DNA of 64,000 nt, taken from positions 115,139 to 179,138 of the forward strand of contig NZ_QAJM01000003.1 of assembly GCF_003852405.1 (NCBI RefSeq), written 5' to 3'. Positions 51,595-63,869 of the stretch are shown here, piece by piece. The notes below the pieces were generated by a model that had not been told where the DNA came from, ran no database searches, and saw only the letters and a program-made list of their open reading frames with translations. The DNA is from Pseudomonas sp. KBW05. Its GTDB lineage: Bacteria > Pseudomonadota > Gammaproteobacteria > Pseudomonadales > Pseudomonadaceae. Each line of letters begins with the position of its first letter. The stretch's first letter is position 1. The position numbers and the translations under genes are program-made.

Positions 51595-53631
51595 ATGCCG
51601 CTGCGCCAGCGTCTTGAAAATCTACCGGTAGGGCAGAAACTGCTGGCCGCCCTGCTGGTGCTGCTGACCACCGTATTGCTGGTGGCCAACCTCACCTTTA
51701 TCAGCGCCGCCTACTGGATCTCCCAGGAAAGCATGGCGCCCCAGGCACTCCAGGCCATTGGCCGATTGGTGTCCAACCCCGCCCTGGCGGCCGAAGCCCT
51801 TGAGTCCCCGGCCAAAGCCGACGCCTTGCTCAATGAGCTGACCAGCTACTCGCCCCTGCGCGCAGCGGCCTTGTATGACGGCGAAGGCAACCGCCTGGCG
51901 CAGATGCAACACGGCGACCGCCTGCATCTGCCCGACCACTACCGGCACATCGAAGCCTGGCGCGTCACCGAGTTTCGCAGCAACCAGATCATCACCCTGC
52001 CCCGTCCGGGCCAGCCGTCCGGCCACTTGCTGCTGGTGGCCAGCAGTGAACTGCCGGTGGCGTTTTATACCGGGACCTTGACCGCCAGTCTGGGCATCCT
52101 GATTTTCAGCGTACTCCTGTGGCTGATCATCGCCCGGCAGATCAAACGCCTGATCACCCGGCCGATCCACGAATTGGAAGAACTCTCGCGCCAGGTCACC
52201 CGCGAAGAGAACTACGCCCTGCGCGCCGGCCGTGGCAACCATGACGAAATCGGCAGCCTGGCCGAAGCCTTCAACACCATGCTGTCGCGTATCGAAGCTC
52301 GCGAGCAACAGCTCAAGCGCGCCCGGGACGACTCCCAGGAAGCCTACGACCAGGCCCAGGGCCTGGCCGAAGAAACCCGCCACACCAACCGCAAACTGGA
52401 ACTCGAAGTCCAGGTGCGCAGCAAGATCGAGAAAAAGCTCACCGGCTTCCAGAACTACCTCAACAGCATCATCGACTCCATGCCGTCCGCCCTGATCGCC
52501 CTGGACGAGCAACTCTACGTCACCCAGTGGAACCAGGAAGCCAGCGCCCTCTCCGGCACACGCCTGGACGAAGCGCTGAACCAGCCGATCTTCCTCGCCT
52601 TCCAACCGCTCAAACCGTACCTGCCACAGATCAAGGCCACCGTTGAACAGCACACCGTGGAGCGCATCGAGCGCGTCACCTGGATCAAGGACGACGAGCC
52701 CAAGCATTACGCCCTGACCTTCTACCCGCTGATGGGCGGTGCCGGGCGCGGCGTGGTGATCCGTATCGACGACATCACCCAGCGCCTGTCCCTGGAAGAG
52801 ATGATGGTGCAGTCGGAAAAAATGCTCTCCGTCGGCGGCCTGGCCGCTGGCATGGCCCACGAGATCAATAACCCGCTGGGGGCGATCCTGCATAACGTGC
52901 AGAACATCCGCCGCCGCCTGTCGCCCGACCTGCCGAAGAACCTCGAACACGCCGAGCAGGCGGGCGTCGAACTGGACGTCATCAACCGCTACCTGCGCAG
53001 CCGCGAAGTGCCGCAACTGCTCGACGGCATCCAGCAGGCCGGCGCGCGGGCGGCAAAAATCGTTACGCACATGCTCAGTTTCAGCCGCCGCAGCAATCGA
53101 CAGATGGCGCCGTGCGACTTGCCCGCGCTGATTGATCAAGCCGTGGAAATCGCCGGCAATGATTTCGACCTGACCATCGGTTTCGACTTCAAGGGCCAGG
53201 CCATCGTGCGCCAGTTCGACCCGCAACTGGGCCCGGTGCCTGGTACCGCCAACGAACTTGAACAAGTGCTGCTCAACCTGCTGAAAAACGCTGCCCAGGC
53301 CATCCACCTGCGTGAAGACGACCGCGAGCCGGGGCGCATCATCCTGCGCACCCGCCTCAACCCGCCGTGGGCGGAAATCCAGGTGGAAGACAACGGCATC
53401 GGCATGAGTGAAAACGTGCGCAAACGTACCTTCGAGCCGTTCTTCACCACCAAGGAAATCGGCCAGGGCACCGGGCTTGGGCTATCGGTGTCGTATTTCA
53501 TCATCACCAACAACCACAAGGGCCAGATGGAAGTGCACTCCACCCTCGGCCAAGGCACCTGCTTCACCTTGCGCCTGCCCTTGGCCGGCAGCCAACTGCC
53601 GCCTTACGAACTGACTCAACTGGAGCAATGA
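51595..53631 (+). CDS. Membrane sensor histidine kinase with HAMP and PAS domains
   Basis: A 678-residue kinase. Two membrane helices (about 18-42 and 163-182) flank a periplasmic sensor domain; a HAMP region follows, then a coiled coil (about 235-280), a PAS domain (about 285-400), a histidine-kinase core with H422 in AHEINNPLGAIL, and an ATPase domain (EDNGIGM, then FFTTKEIGQGTGLGL). No response regulator gene lies nearby, so its partner is elsewhere. Its stop overlaps the region of the next gene's start, suggesting a shared transcript with the cobalamin adenosyltransferase; the functional link is unclear. Confidence 0.93.
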   Translation: MPLRQRLENLPVGQKLLAALLVLLTTVLLVANLTFISAAYWISQESMAPQALQAIGRLVSNPALAAEALESPAKADALLNELTSYSPLRAAALYDGEGNRLAQMQHGDRLHLPDHYRHIEAWRVTEFRSNQIITLPRPGQPSGHLLLVASSELPVAFYTGTLTASLGILIFSVLLWLIIARQIKRLITRPIHELEELSRQVTREENYALRAGRGNHDEIGSLAEAFNTMLSRIEAREQQLKRARDDSQEAYDQAQGLAEETRHTNRKLELEVQVRSKIEKKLTGFQNYLNSIIDSMPSALIALDEQLYVTQWNQEASALSGTRLDEALNQPIFLAFQPLKPYLPQIKATVEQHTVERIERVTWIKDDEPKHYALTFYPLMGGAGRGVVIRIDDITQRLSLEEMMVQSEKMLSVGGLAAGMAHEINNPLGAILHNVQNIRRRLSPDLPKNLEHAEQAGVELDVINRYLRSREVPQLLDGIQQAGARAAKIVTHMLSFSRRSNRQMAPCDLPALIDQAVEIAGNDFDLTIGFDFKGQAIVRQFDPQLGPVPGTANELEQVLLNLLKNAAQAIHLREDDREPGRIILRTRLNPPWAEIQVEDNGIGMSENVRKRTFEPFFTTKEIGQGTGLGLSVSYFIITNNHKGQMEVHSTLGQGTCFTLRLPLAGSQLPPYELTQLEQ

Positions 53632-53633
53632 CC

Positions 53634-54212
53634 ATGGGCTTTCGCCTGTCGAAGATCTACACCCGCACCGGTGACAAAGGCGAAACCGGCCTTGGCGACG
53701 GCCGCCGTGTGCCCAAGGACCACCCTCGGGTCGAGGCGATTGGCGAGGTGGATACGCTGAACAGCCAGCTGGGCTTGTTGCTGGCCAACCTGGAAGAACA
53801 GTGCGGTAAACATCCTGAATTGAAGGATGTGATCGAGGTGCTGACCCCCTGCCAACATCGTCTGTTTGACCTCGGCGGCGAGCTGGCGATGCCTGTGTAC
53901 AAGGCCTTGAATGCGGCCGAAGTGGACCGGCTGGAAGCGGCGATTGATCGCTGGAACGAGGAAGTCGGGCCGCTGGAGAACTTCATCCTGCCCGGTGGCT
54001 CGGCGTTGATCGCCCAGGCCCATGTGTGCCGCAGCCTGGCACGCAGTGCGGAGCGGCGGTGCCAGCAGTTGAATGCAATTGAGCCGTTGGAAGGGGTGGG
54101 GTTGGCGTATATCAATCGGTTGTCGGATTTGTTGTTTGTGGCGGCGCGGGTGATTGCCCGGAGACAGGGTGTTGCGGAGGTGTTGTGGCAGGCGGCGGCT
54201 AAGCCCCATTGA
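53634..54212 (+). CDS. Cob(I)alamin adenosyltransferase, PduO type
   Basis: ATP:corrinoid adenosyltransferase (192 residues) making adenosylcobalamin. The N-terminal ATP-binding KIYTRTGDKGETGLGDGRRV and the LPGGSALIAQAHVCRSLARSAER active-site region are characteristic. ATG at 53634 lies eight bases after GGAG; an ATG at 53628 overlaps the kinase stop but is too close to that site. Confidence 0.93.
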   Translation: MGFRLSKIYTRTGDKGETGLGDGRRVPKDHPRVEAIGEVDTLNSQLGLLLANLEEQCGKHPELKDVIEVLTPCQHRLFDLGGELAMPVYKALNAAEVDRLEAAIDRWNEEVGPLENFILPGGSALIAQAHVCRSLARSAERRCQQLNAIEPLEGVGLAYINRLSDLLFVAARVIARRQGVAEVLWQAAAKPH

Positions 54213-54235
54213 TTTGTCAGTGCCTGATCTGACGC

Positions 54236-54314
54236 CTTCGCGAGCAAGCCCGCTCCCACATTTTGAATGTATTCACAAATCAAAATGTGGGAGCGGGCTT
54301 GCTCGCGAAGAGGC
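54236..54314. repeat. Family A REP pair in the opposite, tail-to-tail order
   Basis: Two family A REP sequences, but arranged the other way round from the doublets at 514, 4144 and 8048: the GTGGGAG ends face each other (right REP arm at about 54238-54265, left arm at about 54281-54314) with about 20 bases between them. The pair lies between the adenosyltransferase and the convergent Nudix gene. Confidence 0.88.
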
Positions 54315-54328
54315 CCGTCAGAACACCA

Positions 54329-55273
54329 TCAAACCTCAGGCCAGAATGCCCGGATCCCAGCCACACCCTGAGCCCCAGCCTCCCAAGCCTGTTCCCGCTC
54401 GGCCGGCCCAACCCCACCCAGCAGAAACACCGGCTTGCTGAACCCACTGATCAACTGCGCCGCCTGCTCCCAGCCCAACGGCTGCGCGTCAGGATGAGTC
54501 TGCGTCGGCTGCACCGGCGACAGCGTGACGAAATCCACGTCCATCAATTCCGCCAGTGCCAGCTCTTCAGCGTTGTGGCAAGACGCCGCCAACCAGCGAT
54601 CCTTCGGCAGCGGTCGACCTTTGCTCGCGTACTTGCGCAGCTGCGCCGAGGTCATGTGCCAGCCGGCGGAAGGAAAGTCCCCCAGCCATTCAAACGGCCC
54701 CTTGAGCATCAACTGGGCCTTGCCCGCGCACAGCCCAACCGCGTCCACCGCCAGGTCACGGTATTTCGGGTCGTAACCGTTAGGCGCGCGCAGTTGAACC
54801 AGCTTGATGCCGCCAGCAATGGCTTTCTGGATGCCACGCAACAGCGTCGGGGTTTCCAGCTCGCCTGGGGTGATCAGGTATTCGGCCGGCAAACGCGCCG
54901 CCGCCACAATCGGTGCATTGGCCGCAGGGAACTCGTAGTTCGGCAAGTCCCGAGGGGCGACCCATTCCAGCGGCTGCCCTTCGGCACCGTGAGGCTCACC
55001 GGTAAACGCCGACACTTCCCAGACATCCAGCAACACCTGTTTGTCCGGGTAGTCATGCTGCACCTTGATCAACGGCCGCGCCGTGGTGACCTGGATGCCC
55101 AATTCTTCCTGCAACTCGCGGGACAGCGCGGTGGCGACCGATTCACCGGCCTCCACCTTGCCCCCGGGAAACTCCCAGAGGCCGCCCTGATGCTGGGTAT
55201 CGGCGCGGCGCGCCAGCAGAATCCTGCCGTCGACACCACGGATCACCGCTGCTGCTACATGCACTCGTTTCAC
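54329..55273 (-). CDS. Nudix hydrolase fused to ThiE/TenI-like domain
   Basis: A 314-residue fusion. The first about 135 residues are a MutT-like Nudix domain with the box GGKVEAGESVATALSRELQEELGI; the rest is a thiamine-phosphate-synthase-like barrel (KLVQLRAPNGY, LMLKGPFEWL, DFVTLSPVQPT, PVFLLGGVG). The Nudix part may clean 8-oxo-dGTP; the role of the ThiE-like part is not known. The start is GTG at 55273, with AGAGGA upstream and the family sequence VKRVHVAAAVI. It lies 20 bp after argJ, a common order in Pseudomonas. Confidence 0.9.
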   Translation of the reverse strand: MKRVHVAAAVIRGVDGRILLARRADTQHQGGLWEFPGGKVEAGESVATALSRELQEELGIQVTTARPLIKVQHDYPDKQVLLDVWEVSAFTGEPHGAEGQPLEWVAPRDLPNYEFPAANAPIVAAARLPAEYLITPGELETPTLLRGIQKAIAGGIKLVQLRAPNGYDPKYRDLAVDAVGLCAGKAQLMLKGPFEWLGDFPSAGWHMTSAQLRKYASKGRPLPKDRWLAASCHNAEELALAELMDVDFVTLSPVQPTQTHPDAQPLGWEQAAQLISGFSKPVFLLGGVGPAEREQAWEAGAQGVAGIRAFWPEV

Positions 55274-55293
55274 CGCGCTTATCCTCTTTACGA

Positions 55294-56511
55294 TCAGGTA
55301 CGGTATTCCGCGTTGATTTTCACGTACTCGTGGGACAGGTCGGTGGTCCAGATGGTTTCGCTGCAATCGCCGCGACCCAACTCGATGCGGATGGTGATTT
55401 CTTCCTGCTGCATCACCGCCGAGCCCTGGGCTTCGGTGTAGGTTTCGGCACGGGCGCCACGGCTGGCGATGCACACGTCACCGAGGAACACGTCGATCTT
55501 GCTCACGTCCAGGTCCGGCACGCCGGCACGGCCAACGGCGGCCAGGATGCGGCCCCAGTTCGGGTCGGAAGCAAACAGCGCGGTCTTGATCAGCGGCGAG
55601 TGGGCCACGGTGTAGCCCACATCCAGGCATTCCTGGTGGTTGCCGCCGCCGTTGACTTCAACGGTGACAAACTTGGTGGCGCCTTCGCCGTCGCGCACGA
55701 TGGCCTGGGCCACGTCCATGCACACTTCGAACACGGCCTGCTTCAACGCCGCGAACAACGGGCCGCTGGCCTCGGTGATTTGCGGCAGGTTGGCCTGGCC
55801 CGTGGCGATCAGCATGCAGCAGTCGTTGGTCGAGGTGTCGCCATCGATGGTGATGCGGTTGAACGACTTGTTGGCGCCATCAAGGATCAGGCTGTGCAAC
55901 ACCTCGCGGGAAACCTTGGCGTCGGTGGCGATGTAGCCGAGCATGGTGGCCATGTTCGGGCGGATCATGCCCGCGCCTTTGCTGATGCCGGTCACGGTAA
56001 CGGTCACACCATCGTGCACGAACTGGCGGCTCGCGCCTTTGGGCAGGGTGTCGGTGGTCATGATACCGGTGGCGGCGGCCGCCCAGTTATCCACCGACAG
56101 GTCATCCAGCGCAGCTTGCAGTGCGCCTTCAATCTTCTCGACGGGCAGCGGCTCGCCGATCACACCGGTGGAGTACGGCAGTACTTGGCTGGCATCGACG
56201 CCGGTCAACTCGGCCAACTTGGCACAGGTACGCGCAGCCGCCACAAGGCCTGGCTCGCCGGTGCCCGCGTTGGCATTGCCGGTGTTGGTCAGCAGGTAGC
56301 GGATCGTGCCAGCCACGCGTTGCTTGGCCAGGATCACCGGCGCTGCGCAGAACGCGTTGAGGGTGAACACACCCGCGACCGTCGAACCTTCGGCACAGCG
56401 CATCACCACCACATCTTTACGCCCAGGACGCTTGATGCCGGCCGAAGCGATACCGAGTTCAAAACCGGCAACCGGGTGCAAAGTGGGCAAAGGACCAAGA
56501 CCAACAGCCAT
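55294..56511 (-). CDS. argJ: Glutamate N-acetyltransferase / amino-acid acetyltransferase
   Basis: Bifunctional ornithine acetyltransferase of the cyclic arginine pathway. The 405-residue precursor self-cleaves before the nucleophilic threonine, here T189 in [14 protein letters not shown]. The family start [14 protein letters not shown] is used. It follows secA after a terminator and precedes the Nudix gene. Confidence 0.97.
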   Translation of the reverse strand: MAVGLGPLPTLHPVAGFELGIASAGIKRPGRKDVVVMRCAEGSTVAGVFTLNAFCAAPVILAKQRVAGTIRYLLTNTGNANAGTGEPGLVAAARTCAKLAELTGVDASQVLPYSTGVIGEPLPVEKIEGALQAALDDLSVDNWAAAATGIMTTDTLPKGASRQFVHDGVTVTVTGISKGAGMIRPNMATMLGYIATDAKVSREVLHSLILDGANKSFNRITIDGDTSTNDCCMLIATGQANLPQITEASGPLFAALKQAVFEVCMDVAQAIVRDGEGATKFVTVEVNGGGNHQECLDVGYTVAHSPLIKTALFASDPNWGRILAAVGRAGVPDLDVSKIDVFLGDVCIASRGARAETYTEAQGSAVMQQEEITIRIELGRGDCSETIWTTDLSHEYVKINAEYRT

Positions 56512-56572
56512 GAATGCGCTCCTTAAAAATCAGATGATGTGTGTGCCGTCGTTAGCGACGGTGAAATTAATG

Positions 56573-56607
56573 GCAAAACGCCGCGACGGCAAAGGCCGGT
56601 CGCGGCG
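56573..56607 (-). terminator. Terminator after secA
   Basis: Stem CGCCGCGAC / GTCGCGGCG with an inner GGC/GCC pairing; read on the minus strand it is followed by TTTTGCC. It lies between the secA stop and argJ. Confidence 0.75.
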
Positions 56608-56635
56608 CGGGGTGTTGCAGTGTCAGGGCGAAATC

Positions 56636-59371
<2,736 letters not shown>

Positions 59372-59676
59372 ATCGGCAGGTTCTTCCACACATAGGGATG
59401 GAGGGCGCACCGTGAGTGGCCCGAGCAGCCCTCACGGCCGCATGCGAACGCGCATTCTACCCGGATTCGTGGGTGAGGAAAGTGGCGTTATTCCCCGATG
59501 CTGGCATGGTGCTGTGAGAGGGCTTGTTTAAAATAAGGGCTTTTGCTGGAACTTCAACCCATGGAGCACAGAAGTTACCTATTGATTTCGCAGGTTTTGC
59601 CCCGCCGATGCGTTGCGTGGGGGCATTCAGGCGCTTTCTGCTAAGATGGCCGCTCTGTTACTTAAGGTGTCCAATA
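59372..59676. other. Divergent promoter region of secA and the DUF721 gene
   Basis: About 305 bp between two divergent genes. It must hold both promoters. I see no SecM-like secretion-arrest gene of the enterobacterial type and no strong hairpin or operator. Confidence 0.4.
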
Positions 59677-60132
59677 ATGGCATTTCGCCCCCTTATAGCC
59701 CGCGCTCCCGGCGCGTTGCTTCGCGAAGCCAAGCCGTTGAAAGCCATCTTTGGCCATGCGCAACGCTTGGGCCATCTGCAACGCCTGCTCGAAACCCAGC
59801 TACAACCCGCCGCACGCGAACACTGCCACGTGGCGTCCTGGCGCGAGGGCAACCTGCTGCTAATTGTCACGGACGGCCATTGGGCGACCCGCTTGCGTTA
59901 TCAGCAAAAACGCCTGCAGCGGCAACTGATGGCCTTTGATGAGTTCGCCAGCCTGATGCGTATCCAGTTCAAGGTCCAGCCGCCCACCGTCCAGCAAGGC
60001 GCGGTGGGGCATACCATGGACCTATCGGAAAACGCGGCCGAAACCATTCAGGCAACAGCCGACGGGATCAGCGACCCAGGCCTGCGCGCAGCATTGGAAC
60101 GGCTCGCCGCCCACGCCAAGCCGAAGGCCTGA
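59677..60132 (+). CDS. DUF721 / DciA-like protein
   Basis: A 151-residue protein of the DUF721 family. The segment REHCHVASWREGNLLLIVTDGHWATRLRYQQ is characteristic of the KH-like domain. DciA proteins help load the replicative helicase DnaB in bacteria without DnaC. This one is short and lies next to secA, as in P. aeruginosa. The start ATG at 59677 (MAFRPLIARAP) is the family start; the frame extends 51 codons upstream without support. Confidence 0.78.
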   Translation: MAFRPLIARAPGALLREAKPLKAIFGHAQRLGHLQRLLETQLQPAAREHCHVASWREGNLLLIVTDGHWATRLRYQQKRLQRQLMAFDEFASLMRIQFKVQPPTVQQGAVGHTMDLSENAAETIQATADGISDPGLRAALERLAAHAKPKA

Positions 60133-60136
60133 ACCA

Positions 60137-61615
60137 CTACTTGCGCTTACTGCCGCCGAGCAACGACCCCAACAAACCCCGCACCAGCTGCCGCCCCATC
60201 TGATTGGCAGCTTGTTGCATCGCGGATTTCAGCGCCTTGCCTGCCGTGGTGCCCAGGAATGCGCCGGCCTTGTCGGTAAAGCTCGGTTCCTCATCGGCCG
60301 GCTTGGCCTCTTCGGTCGGCCCCAACTCTTTACGCGACATCAGCACTTCGTAGGCTGATTCGCGATCGATCGGCTTGTCATAGCGCCCCGCAAGCGGTGA
60401 ACTGGCGACCAGCGCCGCGCGTTCAGCCTCGCTCAACGGCCCGATCCGCGACTGCGGCGGTGCAACCAATACGCGCTGGACGACTTCCGGCGTGCCTTTT
60501 TCCTGCAGCGTCCCCACCAATGCCTCACCCGTGCCCAGCTCGGTCAGCACCGCCAAGGCGTCAAAGGCCGGGTTTGGCCGAAAACCATCCGCCACTGCCC
60601 GCAGGGACTTCTGCTCTTTGGTGGTGAACGCCCGCAGGCCATGCTGGATACGTAGGCCAAGCTGCGCCAGCACCGTGTCCGGCAGGTCCCCTGGAGATTG
60701 CGTGACGAAATACACGCCAACCCCTTTGGAACGGATCAACCGCACCACCTGCTCCAGGCGCTCTTGCAACGCCTTGGGCGTATCGGCAAACAGCAGATGC
60801 GCCTCATCGAAAAACAGCGCCAGCAACGGTTTGTCCGCATCACCGCGCTCCGGCAATTGCTCGAACAACTCCGCCAACAGCCATAACAGGAAGGTCGCAT
60901 AGACCTTCGGCGACTCATGCACCAGGCGGCTGGCATCCAGCAGATGGATACGCCCCCGACCGTCGCTGGCCGGTTGCAGGATATCTTCGAGTTGCAGGGC
61001 CGGCTCGCCAAACAAGGCTTCGGCGCCCTGCTGCTCCAGCACCGCCAGGCGCCGCAGCAATGCCTGGCTGGAGCCGGTGGTCATCAGCGCCGCATCGTCG
61101 CCCAGCAGTTCCGGGTGATAACGCAGGTGGTTGAGCAGTGCCTTGAGGTCCTTCAAGTCCAGCAGCAACAGGCCTTCGCGGTCGGCCACCTTGAAAGTCG
61201 CGTAGAGCGCGGACTGCTGGCTGTCGGTGAGTTCCAACAAGGCTCCCAGCAGCAACGGGCCCATTTCGCTGATGGTGGTGCGCAATGGATGACCGGACTG
61301 CCCGTGGATATCCCACAACGTGACCGGGTAAGCCTTGGCCGTGTAATTAAGGAAGGGCATGCCGGCAATCCGCTCGGCCACCTTGCCTTGCGGGTTGGCT
61401 GCGGCGCCCAGGCCACAGAGGTCGCCCTTGATGTCGGCGGCAAATACCGCCACACCCGCGTCGCTGAACGCTTCCGCCAGGCGCTGCAAGGTCACGGTCT
61501 TGCCCGTGCCGGTGGCGCCGGCAATGAGCCCGTGGCGGTTGGCCAGGCGCATGGCCTGGGCGATGGGCTGGCCTTCAAGGTCTGCGCCGATCAGGAGTTG
61601 CTTGGAGTCGGACAT
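60137..61615 (-). CDS. YjgR/HerA-like P-loop ATPase (DUF853)
   Basis: A 492-residue ATPase of the HerA/FtsK superfamily. Walker A is GATGTGKTVTL (about residue 33), Walker B is LLALFFDEAHLLF, followed by a VYFVTQSPGDLPD sensor. Members are hexameric DNA or protein-pumping motors of unknown purpose. The C-terminus is Gly/Lys-rich (LGSLLGGSKRK). Convergent with the DUF721 gene, 4 bp apart. Confidence 0.9.
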   Translation of the reverse strand: MSDSKQLLIGADLEGQPIAQAMRLANRHGLIAGATGTGKTVTLQRLAEAFSDAGVAVFAADIKGDLCGLGAAANPQGKVAERIAGMPFLNYTAKAYPVTLWDIHGQSGHPLRTTISEMGPLLLGALLELTDSQQSALYATFKVADREGLLLLDLKDLKALLNHLRYHPELLGDDAALMTTGSSQALLRRLAVLEQQGAEALFGEPALQLEDILQPASDGRGRIHLLDASRLVHESPKVYATFLLWLLAELFEQLPERGDADKPLLALFFDEAHLLFADTPKALQERLEQVVRLIRSKGVGVYFVTQSPGDLPDTVLAQLGLRIQHGLRAFTTKEQKSLRAVADGFRPNPAFDALAVLTELGTGEALVGTLQEKGTPEVVQRVLVAPPQSRIGPLSEAERAALVASSPLAGRYDKPIDRESAYEVLMSRKELGPTEEAKPADEEPSFTDKAGAFLGTTAGKALKSAMQQAANQMGRQLVRGLLGSLLGGSKRK

Positions 61616-61819
61616 TTTCTCACCCGTGGTTAAGCTTTAGTGCTGCAAGGTCGATATAGACAGATGTGAGACCCACAAAGTCTAAAAATAGGTCAGATCG
61701 TTCCCACAGGAGCCAGCGGAACTGTCACAAGCAATAACACACCTTTTTTGACGCTGCCATTCTGCGCATCCCATAAGGGCGCGCATCGGATATCAAGACC
61801 TTAGCGGACCCTACAAGCC

Positions 61820-63709
61820 ATGAATAAAAATCTTCGCTTCAGCCACAAAATCCTGCTTGCAGCCTCCCTTATCGTCGTCGCCGCTTTTGCGCTGTTTACC
61901 CTCTACAACGACTACCTGCAACGCAACGCAATTCGCAACAACCTCAACAGTTACCTGCATGAAATGGGCGATGTCACCGCCGGCAACATTCAAACCTGGC
62001 TCAGCGGGCGCATTGCGCTGGTAGAGAACGCTGCGCAAAACATCGCCATCAACCCAGAACCCAACGTGGTCGCCAGCCTGCTGGACCAGAAAAGCCTGAC
62101 CTCCTCGTTCATGGCAACCTACGTCGGCGACAGCACCGGGGCCTTCACCATTCGTCCCGACACCAAGATGCCTGACGGCTTCGACCCACGCACCCGCCCC
62201 TGGTACAAGGGCGCCCAGACCAGCAACGGTTCAACCCTGACCGAACCCTACATCGACGCGGCGACGGGCAAGTTGATCATTTCCATCGCCACCCCCAGCA
62301 CCAAGGCCGGCCAGGCCATCGGTGTGGTGGGCGGTGACCTGAGCCTGCAAACCCTGGTGGACAACATTGGCGCACTGAACCTGGGCGGTATGGGTTATGC
62401 GTTCCTGGTCAGCGCCGACGGCAAGGTTTTGGTACACCCGGACAAGAACCTGGTGATGAAGTCCCTGGCCGATGTCTATCCAAACAACACCCCGAAAATC
62501 AGCAGCGACTTCAGCGAAGTCCAGGCCAACGGCAAGGACAACATCATTACCTTCACGCCGATCAAAGGTTTGCCGTCGGTGAACTGGTACCTGGGCATTT
62601 CGGTGGATAAAGACAAAGCTTTCGCCATGCTCAGCGAATTCCGCGCCTCGGCGGTGATCGCGACGGTGATTGCCGTGGTAATCATCATCGCCCTGCTCGG
62701 CATGTTGATCCGCGTGCTGCTGCAACCGCTGCACCTGATGACCCGTGCCATGCAAGACATCGCCGATGGCGAGGGTGACCTGACCCGCCGCCTGACCATC
62801 CAGAACCACGACGAATTCGGCACCCTGGGCAACGCCTTCAACCGTTTCGTCGAGCGAATTCATACCTCGATCCGTGAAGTGTCCTCGGCCACCGGCCAGG
62901 TCAATGAAGTAGCCCTGCGCGTGGTCAGCGCCTCCAACTCGTCGATGCTCAACTCCGACGAACAAGCCAATCGCACCAACAGCGTCGCCGCCGCCATCAA
63001 CCAATTGGGGGCCGCCGCCCAGGAAATCGCCCGCAACGCCGCACAAGCCTCCAGCCAGGCCAGCGATGCCCGCAACCTGGCGGAAGACGGCCAGCAAGTG
63101 GTGGAACGCAATATCAAGGCGATGACTCAGCTATCGGCGATGATCAGCACTTCCAGCACCAATATCGAAGCACTTAACAGCAAAACGGTGAACATCGGGC
63201 AGATCCTCGAAGTGATCACCAGCATCTCCCAGCAAACCAACCTGCTGGCACTCAATGCCGCTATCGAAGCGGCCCGTGCCGGGGAAGCAGGACGTGGGTT
63301 TGCCGTGGTGGCCGACGAAGTGCGCAACCTGGCCCACCGCACCCAGGAGTCGGCGCAACAGGTGCAAACCATGATCGAAGAGCTGCAAGTCGGCGCGCGG
63401 GATTCAGTCAGCACCATGACTGAAAGCCAGCGCCACAGCCAAGACAGCGTGGAGATTGCCAACCTCGCCGGCGAACGCCTGAACAGCGTGACCCAGCGCA
63501 TCGGCGAGATCGACGGGATGAACCAGTCGGTCGCCACCGCCACCGAAGAACAGACCTCTGTGGTGGAGTCGATCAACATGGACATCACCGAGATCAACAC
63601 CCTCAACCAGGAAGGCGTGGAAAACCTGCAATCGACCTTGCGCGCCTGTGCCGACCTTGAGCAGCAGGCCGGGCGATTGAAGCAGTTGGTCGGTAGTTTC
63701 CGCATCTAA
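61820..63709 (+). CDS. Methyl-accepting chemotaxis protein, amino-acid dCache receptor (PctA/CtaA-like)
   Basis: A 629-residue chemoreceptor with N-terminal membrane helix (about 9-30), periplasmic dCache domain, second helix (about 279-300), HAMP region and cytoplasmic signalling domain with hairpin tip [20 protein letters not shown]. The amino-acid-binding residues of PctA-type dCache domains are all present: Y101, R126, W128, Y129, D146 and D173 ([24 protein letters not shown]). It should therefore sense L-amino acids. No CheB/CheR-binding C-terminal pentapeptide is visible. Confidence 0.93.
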   Translation: MNKNLRFSHKILLAASLIVVAAFALFTLYNDYLQRNAIRNNLNSYLHEMGDVTAGNIQTWLSGRIALVENAAQNIAINPEPNVVASLLDQKSLTSSFMATYVGDSTGAFTIRPDTKMPDGFDPRTRPWYKGAQTSNGSTLTEPYIDAATGKLIISIATPSTKAGQAIGVVGGDLSLQTLVDNIGALNLGGMGYAFLVSADGKVLVHPDKNLVMKSLADVYPNNTPKISSDFSEVQANGKDNIITFTPIKGLPSVNWYLGISVDKDKAFAMLSEFRASAVIATVIAVVIIIALLGMLIRVLLQPLHLMTRAMQDIADGEGDLTRRLTIQNHDEFGTLGNAFNRFVERIHTSIREVSSATGQVNEVALRVVSASNSSMLNSDEQANRTNSVAAAINQLGAAAQEIARNAAQASSQASDARNLAEDGQQVVERNIKAMTQLSAMISTSSTNIEALNSKTVNIGQILEVITSISQQTNLLALNAAIEAARAGEAGRGFAVVADEVRNLAHRTQESAQQVQTMIEELQVGARDSVSTMTESQRHSQDSVEIANLAGERLNSVTQRIGEIDGMNQSVATATEEQTSVVESINMDITEINTLNQEGVENLQSTLRACADLEQQAGRLKQLVGSFRI

Positions 63710-63756
63710 CCCATCAAGGCATAGGTATCTACACAACTTTGAGCATTGCTGCTGGA

Positions 63757-63783
63757 CCTGTGGCGAGGGAGCTTGCTCCCGTG
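63757..63783 (+). repeat. Single REP sequence, family B
   Basis: One unpaired copy of the family B core GGCGAGGGAGCTTGCTCCCG after the chemoreceptor gene. No facing partner lies in the following 200 bases. Confidence 0.75.
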
Positions 63784-63830
63784 ACGGCCTGTCAGGCGGT
63801 TGAGTTTTGTTGCTTGCACATCGCTCTGAG

Positions 63831-63854
63831 GTGGGAGCTGGCTTGCCTGCGATG
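63831..63854 (+). repeat. Single REP sequence, family C
   Basis: One unpaired copy of the family C core GGGAGCTGGCTTGCCTGCGA, about 50 bases after the family B copy and in the same orientation. Confidence 0.75.
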
Positions 63855-63869
63855 ACTATGTGTATGGCG

